The position numbers were made by a program, and so were the translations under genes. The notes below the pieces were generated by a model that did no database searches, was not told the origin of the DNA, and saw nothing but the letters and a program-made list of their open reading frames with translations. Below are positions 1 through 5,474 of a stretch of 6,058 nt of DNA, piece after piece. The stretch covers positions 1-6,058 of the forward strand of contig CALFSF010000013.1 in NCBI GenBank assembly GCA_937917025.1, read 5' to 3'. Each line of letters begins with the position of its first letter. Positions within the stretch are counted from its first letter, which is position 1. This DNA comes from an uncultured Paraburkholderia sp. GTDB lineage: Bacteria > Pseudomonadota > Gammaproteobacteria > Burkholderiales > Burkholderiaceae.

Positions 1-44
1 GGTGAGACTTGTTCGTGCCAGCCAACGTCGGGCGGGGTGTACCG

Positions 45-1496
45 ATGCCGCAGCAGTTCCTCCATGACGAGGCGCTCGGGCCGTCGCGCGGCGCACAACC
101 CGGTGACCTCTTGAACCACGCTACGTCTGCCTTCACTCCCGCCGCATCACCGCGCCCTTCGGCCTGCCCGGGGTTGTGGCGCATCGTGCAGGCGCGCGAC
201 GGTGGCCTGTGCAGAATCAAGCTGCCGTGTGGTGAACTGCGCGCGGATCAGGCGCTCGCGATCGCGGATGCTGCAAAGCGGCATACGTCCGGCGTGATCG
301 AAGTGACAAACCGCGCGAATCTGCAACTGCGCGGCGTGCGTATCGGTGAAGAAAACGCGCTAACGGGCCGGCTGCTGGATGCAGGGTCAGGACCACAAGC
401 GCCACGCGACGATCACGAAACGAACCCGATCGCGCGCGACGATATTCGCAACCTGATGGTGAGCCCGCTTGCAGGTCGCGATCCGCATGCGCTCTTCGAC
501 GTCACTGCGCTTGCCTCACAGATACTTTCGCTGCTGCAGGATGATCCACGATTCGCGGCGCTTTCGCCCAAATTCGCGTTGATGCTCGACGGTGGCGAGC
601 GTCTTGCCATGCTCGACCATCCGCACGATATCTGGCTTGCCGCGGTGCGGGATCGGGAGGACGTCCGCTTTGCCTTTGGGCTTGCGGGGTGTCCTCCTGT
701 TTTGCGTACGTCCCGGCATGCGCCATCTGGTGCCGTCCTGCCTCATCAGGTCCCCGCGCTCGTCGCCGCGTTGCTGCATACGTTCCTGGACCTCGCCGCA
801 CCGGACCACTCGCGCATGCGCGATGTGCTCGCCGCGCACGGCGTCACGTCGTTCATGGAGCAGGTGCAGACGCGAGTCGGTTTCACTCTGTTGGATGATT
901 TTCGCGTTGACGCCTGGCGTCGCTCTCCGGCTAACGTATCACTTAGACTCGGACTACATCCGCAAGACAGCGTGAACCTCTCTTACGCGGGTGCTCAGCC
1001 AGCGCTCGGCCGTCTCGACTTTAAAACGCTGGAAGCGCTTGCCCAGCTTGCCATTGATGCTCGCACCGCAACGCTTCGCTTGACGCCATGGCAAGGCGTC
1101 ATCGTTCCAGATATCCCACACGACAACGCGCCGCAAGTGTTAAAGCGACTTGAGTCGATTGGACTCGTCACCGATGCAGCAAATCCGCTGGCGCGTGTCA
1201 TTGCCTGCGCCGGTTCGCAAGGCTGCGTGAAGGGCAACGCCGACACCAAGGGCGATGGCCTCCTTCTCGCGGCCCGCTTGCCGGCCGGTGTCGACGTTCA
1301 TTTGAGCGGTTGCCCGCGCTCCTGCGCGGCGGCGCATTGCGCGTCATGGACGCTGCTTGCCGTGGCGCCCGCCCGCTACGACCTCTTTCGACGCGACGGC
1401 TCACCTGGTTCTGGCGTACCCGTCGCGCGCAATCTGACGATCGATCAGGCCGCCGATACGCTCGAACGCCTGACCCGGAGTTCATTCGATGCTTGA
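45..1496 (+). CDS. cobG: Precorrin-3B synthase CobG
   Basis: CobG is the oxygen-dependent enzyme of aerobic B12 synthesis: it hydroxylates precorrin-3A at C20 and forms the gamma-lactone of precorrin-3B, using a [4Fe-4S] centre and a non-haem iron. The protein has the nitrite/sulfite reductase fold. A first ferredoxin-like half starts near residue 44 (GLWRIVQARDGG, then KLPCG and EVTNRANLQLRG), and a second half carries ALGRLDF and LRLTPWQG. The cluster ligands are visible as C-x5-C (CAGSQGC, C388 and C394) and C-x3-C (CPRSC, C423 and C427). The frame is closed by TGA at 3-5, so the start lies in the window. ATG 45 has GGGGTG at 34-39 with 5 nt spacing; TTG at 9 is the alternative and would give 495 residues, with a GGTGAG only 2 nt away. 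The first 40 or so residues look like unconserved extension. The 3' end overlaps cobH by 8 bp. First gene of the operon portion seen here. Confidence 0.93.
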   Translation: MPQQFLHDEALGPSRGAQPGDLLNHATSAFTPAASPRPSACPGLWRIVQARDGGLCRIKLPCGELRADQALAIADAAKRHTSGVIEVTNRANLQLRGVRIGEENALTGRLLDAGSGPQAPRDDHETNPIARDDIRNLMVSPLAGRDPHALFDVTALASQILSLLQDDPRFAALSPKFALMLDGGERLAMLDHPHDIWLAAVRDREDVRFAFGLAGCPPVLRTSRHAPSGAVLPHQVPALVAALLHTFLDLAAPDHSRMRDVLAAHGVTSFMEQVQTRVGFTLLDDFRVDAWRRSPANVSLRLGLHPQDSVNLSYAGAQPALGRLDFKTLEALAQLAIDARTATLRLTPWQGVIVPDIPHDNAPQVLKRLESIGLVTDAANPLARVIACAGSQGCVKGNADTKGDGLLLAARLPAGVDVHLSGCPRSCAAAHCASWTLLAVAPARYDLFRRDGSPGSGVPVARNLTIDQAADTLERLTRSSFDA

Positions 1497-2115
1497 TTAC
1501 ATTCGCGACGGTCGGGAAATCTATCGCAGGTCTTTCGCGACGATCCGCGCCGAGGCCGACCTGCGTCACATTCCCGCCGACCTCGAAAAGCTGGCCGTAC
1601 GCGTGATTCACGCGTGCGGCATGGTCGACGTCCTCGACGATCTACGGTTTTCCGCCGGCGCGGGGGCCGCCGGACGCGCGGCGCTGCTGCGCGGCGCGCC
1701 GGTGCTCTGCGACGCGCGCATGGTCGCCGAAGGCATCACACGCGCGCGGCTGCCCGCGGACAATCCGGTCATCTGCACACTGGGCGACCCGGGCGTGGCG
1801 CCGATGGCGCTCACGCTGCATAACACGCGCTCCGCCGCCGCGCTCGAACTGTGGCGACCTCACATTGAAGGCAGCGTCGTCGTGATCGGCAACGCGCCCA
1901 CGGCCCTCTTCTATCTGCTCGAAATGCTCGACGCGGGTGCGCCAAAACCCGCGTTGATCCTCGGTTTTCCGGTGGGTTTCGTCGGCGCGATGGAATCGAA
2001 GGCGATGCTTGCGGAGAACAGTCGCGGCGTGCCGTTCGTGATCGTCGCGGGACGGCGCGGCGGCAGCGCGATGGCCGCGGCCGCCGTGAACGCCCTCGCT
2101 TCGGAGGAAGAATAA
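1489..2115 (+). CDS. cobH: Precorrin-8X methylmutase CobH
   Basis: CobH (CbiC family) catalyses the cofactor-free 1,5-shift of the C11 methyl group to C12, turning precorrin-8X into hydrogenobyrinate. It is 208 residues, the usual family length. The family signatures are visible in order: DYIRDGREIYRRSFATIR at the N terminus; VIHACG with H41, which by family comparison is the catalytic histidine (H43 in the Pseudomonas denitrificans enzyme); GNAPTALFYLLEML; GFPVGFVGAMESKAML; and RGGSAMAAAAVNAL at the C terminus. The start ATG 1489 lies inside the end of cobG and has GGAG at 1477-1480, 8 nt upstream. Its TAA stop (2113-2115) is immediately followed by the cobI ATG. The enzyme acts in the cytoplasm on the CobK product. 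There is no sign of damage or missing residues. Confidence 0.96.
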   Translation: MLDYIRDGREIYRRSFATIRAEADLRHIPADLEKLAVRVIHACGMVDVLDDLRFSAGAGAAGRAALLRGAPVLCDARMVAEGITRARLPADNPVICTLGDPGVAPMALTLHNTRSAAALELWRPHIEGSVVVIGNAPTALFYLLEMLDAGAPKPALILGFPVGFVGAMESKAMLAENSRGVPFVIVAGRRGGSAMAAAAVNALASEEE

Positions 2116-2847
2116 ATGACGGTGCGTGGACGTCTTTTTGGACTCGGCGTGGGACCTGGCGACCCGGAGCTGATCACGCTGAAAGCGGTGCGTCTGCTAA
2201 AGGCCGCGCCCGTCGTCGCGTACTTCGTCGCCAAAGGCAAAAAGGGCAACGCGTTCGGGATCATCGAGATGCATCTGCACGAAGCGCAGGAACGCCTGCC
2301 GCTCGTCTACCCGGTGACGACCGAAACGCTCGCGCCACCGCTTTCGTATGAAACCGTGATCGCCGACTTCTACGACACCGCCGCCGAAATCATCGCGGGC
2401 CATCTCGATGCGGGCCGCGACGTCGCCGTGATCTGCGAGGGCGACCCGTTTTTCTACGGCTCCTATATGTATCTGCATGACCTGCTGGCGCCGCGCTTCG
2501 AAGCGCAAGTGGTGCCCGGCGTGTGCTCGATGCTGGGCGGCGCGGCGATACTCGGCTCGCCGCTCGTCTATCGCAACCAGACGCTATTGGTGCTGTCGGG
2601 CGTGCTGCCGGAAGACGAACTGAAACGACGGCTCGCCGACGCGGACGCCGCGGTCGTGATGAAGCTCGGCCGCAATTTCGACAAGGTGCGGCGCGTACTG
2701 TGCGAACTCGGCCTTGAAAAGCGTGCGCTTTACGTCGAGCGCGCAACGATGACAAACCAGCGGATCGTGCCACTCGCTGAAGTCGATCCGATGGCGTCGC
2801 CCTATTTCTCGCTGCTCGTCGTGCCGGGTGAAAAATGGCGCGGATGA
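2116..2847 (+). CDS. cobI: Precorrin-2 C20-methyltransferase CobI
   Basis: CobI (CbiL family) transfers a methyl group from S-adenosylmethionine to C20 of precorrin-2, giving precorrin-3A, the substrate of CobG. The protein is 243 residues, normal for the class III tetrapyrrole methylase fold. The N-terminal loop GVGPGDPELIT (residues 11-21), the central CEGDPFFYGSYMY (from residue 107) that shapes the SAM site, VVPGVCSMLGGAA, and VMKLGRN are all intact. The VPGVCSM and KLGRN blocks favour CobI over CobJ or CobM. Start ATG 2116 directly abuts the cobH stop and is served by GGAGGA at 2103-2108, 7 nt upstream, so translation is probably coupled. The TGA stop (2845-2847) overlaps the next gene. 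The CobI-type (metal-free) rather than CbiL-type (cobalt) substrate is inferred from the adjacent cobG. Confidence 0.95.
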   Translation: MTVRGRLFGLGVGPGDPELITLKAVRLLKAAPVVAYFVAKGKKGNAFGIIEMHLHEAQERLPLVYPVTTETLAPPLSYETVIADFYDTAAEIIAGHLDAGRDVAVICEGDPFFYGSYMYLHDLLAPRFEAQVVPGVCSMLGGAAILGSPLVYRNQTLLVLSGVLPEDELKRRLADADAAVVMKLGRNFDKVRRVLCELGLEKRALYVERATMTNQRIVPLAEVDPMASPYFSLLVVPGEKWRG

Positions 2848-4547
2848 ATTCAACCGTGCCCGCGATCGTCATTCTCGGCGCCGGTGCGCTCGAGACAGCG
2901 CGGCGCATCCAGACCCGCTATCCGGGCGCGCAGATTCACGGGCTTGCAGGACGTGTCGAGGGGGACGTCGCCTATAGCGAACTCAGCGCTCATCTGCGTG
3001 AGCTGTACGCGCGCGGCACGCCGCTCGTCGCGTTGTGCGCCGCCGGCATCGTGATTCGCTGCATCGCGCCGCTGCTTTCCGACAAGGGCGCGGAGCCGCC
3101 CGTACTAGCCGTCGCCGAAGATGGAAGCGCGGTCGTGCCGTTGCTCGGCGGACTGGCCGGCGTGAACCGGATGGCTCGCGAGATCGCCGACGCGCTGGGC
3201 GTCTCACCCGCCATCACGACGAGCGGCGAGTTGCGTTTCGGCACGTGCGTGCTGAATCCGCCGGACGGGTATGCGCTTTCGAGTCTCACGCAGGGTAAGC
3301 GCTTCGTATCTGACCTGCTCGCGGGCGAAAGCACACGCATCGAAGGCGAAGCGCCCTGGCTCGACGATGCGCGGTTGCCACGCTCCGCCGATGCACGGCT
3401 CGTCATACGCGTCACGCCGCAAGCATGGAACGGCAGCGCGGACGAGTTGCTGATTCATCCGCGCAGCGTCGTTGCCGCGACCGATGGTCTCGATGGCGAC
3501 ATCGTCGGACATGTGCAGCATGCGTTGAGCGCGAGCGGCATCGCTGGACTCTCGCTGGCTGCGCTGCTCGTGCCCATTGAGCGTGCGGGCGAAGTCACAT
3601 TAACCGAAGCCGCTGCCACCCTCGGCGTGACGCTCCGTTTTGTCGCCACGCCCGCTACCGACAGCAAACCACACACACTCCTTGCTGCTGCAATGCGCGT
3701 ACCGCATGACATCCTTGCCGGCGATTCGCCGGTTGCGCTGGCGCTCGCGCATGCACCGGTCGATCCGTCGTCGGTCGGACAGGCGCGCGGGCGACTAAGC
3801 GTCATCGGCCTCGGCCCGGGCGATGCGCGCCTGATGGCGCCCGCCGCCCGCGCGGCGCTCGATGCGGCCACCGATGTGCTCGGCTACGAAACCTACGTGA
3901 CGATGGCGGGCCCGTTCCGCGCGGACCAGCGCGTACACGGCACCGACAACCGCGAGGAGATGCAGCGCGCGCGTCACGCGTTCGAACTGGCCGCCGAGGG
4001 GCGTTCAGTCGTGATGGTTTCGTCCGGCGACCCCGGCGTCTTTGCCATGGCCGCCGCCGTGCTGGAGGCGCTTCACGAATCGGGCAACGCACGCTGGGGC
4101 AGCGTCGAACTCGAAATCGTGCCGGGTGTCTCGGCGGCAATGGCGACGGCCGCGCAGGCCGGCGCGCCGCTCGGTCACGATTTCTGCATGTTGTCGCTTT
4201 CCGATAATCTCAAGCCATGGGAAGTCATTGAAAATCGCCTCAGACATGCGGCTGGCGCCGATCTGGTGATGGCTTTCTATAATCCGGTTTCGCGCGCGCG
4301 TCCGTGGCAACTCGACAAGGCGCTCGATATCGTCCGCGAATTCCGCTCGCCTGAGACAACGGTGGTGCTGGGGAGAAACGTCGGAAGACCCGGCGGCCAG
4401 GTGCGCCATATGTCGCTTGGAGAGCTTCGCGGTGAAATGGTCGATATGCGGACGATGGTGATTATCGGGTCATCGCTCACCCGTGCGTTTTCGGTGAATG
4501 GCAAGACGCAATGGATTTATACGCCGAGGTGGTATCGCCAGGTTTAG
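2835..4547 (+). CDS. cobJ: CbiG-like / precorrin-3B C17-methyltransferase fusion (CobJ)
   Basis: Two-part protein of 570 residues. The C-terminal part (about 321-565) is CobJ/CbiH, the SAM-dependent enzyme that methylates C17 of precorrin-3B and contracts the ring to precorrin-4: GLGPGD (325-330), SSGDPGVFAMAA (397-401 core), IVPGVSAAMATAAQAGAPLGHDF, AFYNPVSRARPWQ, VVLGRNVGRPGG and the closing YTPRWY are all present. The N-terminal part (about 8-280) resembles CbiG: ALCAAGIVIRCIAPLLSDKG around residues 67-85, SPAITTSGE, and a CbiG_C/CobE-like stretch at about 205-275. In that part the family GHLGGAN motif reads GGLAGVN, without the histidine, so lactone hydrolase activity is doubtful. Separate CobJ is about 250 residues; a CbiG-CobJ fusion is known from proteobacteria such as Pseudomonas and Burkholderia. 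ATG 2835 overlaps cobI by 13 bp; ATG 2844 (ATGA overlap) is the alternative. Last cob gene in this run. Confidence 0.93.
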   Translation: MARMNSTVPAIVILGAGALETARRIQTRYPGAQIHGLAGRVEGDVAYSELSAHLRELYARGTPLVALCAAGIVIRCIAPLLSDKGAEPPVLAVAEDGSAVVPLLGGLAGVNRMAREIADALGVSPAITTSGELRFGTCVLNPPDGYALSSLTQGKRFVSDLLAGESTRIEGEAPWLDDARLPRSADARLVIRVTPQAWNGSADELLIHPRSVVAATDGLDGDIVGHVQHALSASGIAGLSLAALLVPIERAGEVTLTEAAATLGVTLRFVATPATDSKPHTLLAAAMRVPHDILAGDSPVALALAHAPVDPSSVGQARGRLSVIGLGPGDARLMAPAARAALDAATDVLGYETYVTMAGPFRADQRVHGTDNREEMQRARHAFELAAEGRSVVMVSSGDPGVFAMAAAVLEALHESGNARWGSVELEIVPGVSAAMATAAQAGAPLGHDFCMLSLSDNLKPWEVIENRLRHAAGADLVMAFYNPVSRARPWQLDKALDIVREFRSPETTVVLGRNVGRPGGQVRHMSLGELRGEMVDMRTMVIIGSSLTRAFSVNGKTQWIYTPRWYRQV

Positions 4548-4560
4548 CGGTTGCGTCCCA

Positions 4561-4579
4561 CGTCATTAATCGGATGACG
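4561..4579. terminator. Inverted repeat between convergent cobJ and mazF
   Basis: In the 49 bp gap between the cobJ stop and the mazF stop, CGTCAT (4561-4566) and ATGACG (4574-4579) form a perfect 6 bp stem with a 7 nt loop. Its place between convergent genes suits a transcription end for either strand. However, no T run follows on either strand, so it does not meet the classical rho-independent pattern, and it could equally be a chance dyad. A second, smaller hairpin (AGGC-TTT-GCCT, 4588-4598) overlaps the mazF stop. Confidence 0.25.
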
Positions 4580-4596
4580 GTTATGCCAGGCTTTGC

Positions 4597-4959
4597 CTAG
4601 TTGCAAATCGCGATAATCTGGTTCAACTGCTCGCAGGCGGCAGCGAATACTTCATCCGGTACCCGCTTCCATGGATGCGCCTTCGCTCCTCGCACTCGCC
4701 AGTCAAATGATTTGGGCTGGTGTCCAAGCACGTAGCTCGTAACGTTCTTCGGCCCCTGAAACTTGATGGCAAACGGATTCGTATCGTTGAACCCGGCGGT
4801 CGTCATCGGAAGCCCTATGACGATGCCCGTTCGCTTATTGAACTGCCCGGGTGACAGAACCAGCATCGGATGCATATCCTTCATCTCGCGGCCGACCTGC
4901 GGGTTGCAGTCAATCCAGATGATGTCGCGACGATCAGGCACCCACAAAGCTCGGGTCAT
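4597..4959 (-). CDS. mazF: MazF/PemK-family endoribonuclease toxin
   Basis: MazF toxins are sequence-specific mRNA interferases held inactive by MazE. This 120-residue protein aligns by eye with E. coli MazF along most of its length: YVPDMGDLIWVDFDP corresponds to WVPDRRDIIWIDCNP, the VLSP strand is kept, NKRTG matches NNKTG, the PMTT turn (T53 for E. coli T52) is kept, and KSFDWRVRGAK matches KSIAWRARGAT near residue 83. Glutamate E25 (E. coli E24) is kept, but the catalytic arginine R29 is replaced by histidine H30 (DMHPM for GHRPA), and the usual glycine before the DIIW strand is R11. ATG (4957-4959) overlaps the mazE stop as TGATG, with GGAGGT on the minus strand (4966-4971), 6 nt upstream. 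Transcription is from the mazE promoter. Family identity is firm; activity on RNA is less certain because of the substitution. Confidence 0.93.
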   Translation of the reverse strand: MTRALWVPDRRDIIWIDCNPQVGREMKDMHPMLVLSPGQFNKRTGIVIGLPMTTAGFNDTNPFAIKFQGPKNVTSYVLGHQPKSFDWRVRGAKAHPWKRVPDEVFAAACEQLNQIIAICN

Positions 4960-5213
4960 CAGAATACCTCCGCACCAACGCGGCCCGTTGCCATCGCCTC
5001 GCCGCCGTGCTTTTCCGGATCAAAACGCGCCAGCTTTTCCGCCAGCGTCAGCTTGCGCGGACCAACCGGCTTCACCGTCACACCGCTCTCTTCAGTGGTC
5101 ACTTCAACCTCCTGACCAACCTCGAAATGAGCCGAGCGTGCGACCGCAGCAGGAATGCGAACAGCCAGGCTGTTCCCCCACCGCTGAATTGTGAGCGTCG
5201 CTGTCTTTGCCAT
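4959..5213 (-). CDS. mazE: MazE-family antitoxin (SpoVT/AbrB fold)
   Basis: MazE neutralises MazF and, as the MazE-MazF complex, normally represses its own promoter. The 84-residue protein (E. coli MazE is 82) has the swapped-hairpin AbrB DNA-binding domain at about residues 3-50, with TLTIQRWGNSLAVRIPAAV matching the E. coli core WGNSPAVRIP, followed by FEVGQEVEV and a VTVKPV strand. The tail from about residue 54 (KLTLAEKLARFDPEKHGGE) is the acidic, flexible part that would wrap the toxin, ending in VGAEVF. The ATG at 5211-5213 has GGGAGA on the minus strand (5222-5227), 8 nt upstream. First gene of a two-gene operon; the promoter and operator-like repeats lie immediately upstream, divergent from the PilZ gene. 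Type II toxin-antitoxin pairs of this kind are often horizontally moved, but no transposase or flanking repeat is visible here. Confidence 0.93.
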   Translation of the reverse strand: MAKTATLTIQRWGNSLAVRIPAAVARSAHFEVGQEVEVTTEESGVTVKPVGPRKLTLAEKLARFDPEKHGGEAMATGRVGAEVF

Positions 5214-5232
5214 GATGCCAATCTCCCGTGAG

Positions 5233-5287
5233 CGTATAAACGAGTATATACGGCGGACGGCTTCGTTTCAACATGTTTATACGGCGG
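5233..5287. promoter_or_regulatory. Three-copy operator-like repeats over the mazEF promoter
   Basis: Three copies of a GT(T/A)TATACG element surround the promoter. Site A is CGTATAAAC at 5233-5241 (the element on the minus strand, over the predicted start site). Site B is GTATATACG at 5244-5252 (over the -10; its first 8 bases are a perfect palindrome). Site C is GTTTATACG at 5275-5283 (just upstream of the -35). A and C form a perfect 9 bp inverted repeat. B and C share the longer direct repeat TATACGGCGG (5247-5256 and 5278-5287), offset by 31 bp, about three helical turns; A and B centres are about 11 bp apart. MazE-type antitoxins repress their own promoter by binding repeated sites, so these are the likely operators. 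Confidence 0.6.
5243..5271 (-). promoter_or_regulatory. mazEF sigma-70 promoter
   Basis: Read on the minus strand, TTGAAA (complement of 5266-5271) is followed after exactly 17 bp by TATACT (complement of 5243-5248). The -35 matches the TTGACA consensus at 5 of 6 bases and the -10 matches TATAAT at 5 of 6, with ideal spacing. The start of transcription would fall at about 5235-5237, leaving a leader of roughly 23 nt that contains the mazE ribosome binding site. The positions are read directly; that this is the working promoter is inferred. Confidence 0.7.
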
Positions 5288-5349
5288 TATGCTGAAGAGA
5301 GCAGAGCGGTCGAGACAGGATAGTGGCGATTCGCGTCAGATTTCGAGCC

Positions 5350-5396
5350 GCTGCATTAATTCCCCGGATTAACTGCCCTGGATTTAATTTCGCAGC
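5350..5396. repeat. AT-rich imperfect dyad upstream of the PilZ gene
   Basis: GCTGC (5350-5354) plus ATTAATTCC (5355-5363) can pair with GGATTTAAT (5380-5388) plus GCAGC (5392-5396), with one mismatch and a 3 nt bulge, around a 16 nt centre. The motif GGATTAA also recurs as GGATTAA (5366-5372), GGATTTAA (5380-5387) and CGATTAAA (5411-5418). The dyad sits 20 to 65 bp upstream of the sigma-28 promoter, a place where a regulator could bind. No known operator is recognised, and the stretch 5288-5349 shows nothing else. Confidence 0.3.
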
Positions 5397-5414
5397 AGTT
5401 TCCTGATCTTCGAT

Positions 5415-5441
5415 TAAAGTTTTACTATGCGGAGCCGTATA
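5415..5441 (+). promoter_or_regulatory. Sigma-28 (FliA) type promoter for the PilZ gene
   Basis: TAAAGTTT (5415-5422) followed after exactly 11 bp by GCCGTATA (5434-5441) fits the flagellar sigma-28 consensus TAAAGTTT - N11 - GCCGATAA: the -35 box is 8 of 8 and the -10 box keeps the key GCCG. Transcription would begin near 5449, about 26 nt before the ATG. In E. coli, ycgR is a FliA-dependent class 3 flagellar gene, so promoter type and gene product agree. The match is read directly; its use by FliA is inferred. Confidence 0.72.
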
Positions 5442-5474
5442 CGACTTAATAACCTGAACTGGGGTGACCGGTAA

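Noticed and set aside
1..44. Cobalamin riboswitch or operon promoter ahead of cobG
   Set aside because: Only 44 bases precede the ATG, with no B12-box-like sequence or promoter; any such element would be outside the window.
1198..1611. Minus-strand open frame of 137 residues opposite the cobG-cobH junction
   Set aside because: Arginine-rich translation with no motif, and it crosses the junction of two clearly real genes.
2390..2908. Minus-strand open frame of 172 residues opposite cobI
   Set aside because: Arginine- and proline-rich low-complexity translation lying wholly against cobI and the start of cobJ; a shadow of high-GC codon use.
2835..4547. CbiG and CobJ parts as two separate genes
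   Set aside because: The frame is continuous across the join near residues 300-322 with no stop or internal ribosome binding site before GLGPGD, and such fusions are known in proteobacteria.
4588..4598. Small hairpin AGGC-TTT-GCCT as a terminator
   Set aside because: The stem is only 4 bp with a 3 nt loop, it overlaps the mazF stop codon and has no following T run, so chance is a sufficient explanation.
4763..5194. Plus-strand open frame of 143 residues opposite mazEF
   Set aside because: It runs antisense through both mazF and mazE, whose sequences, overlap and ribosome binding sites are clear; the translation has no recognisable family.
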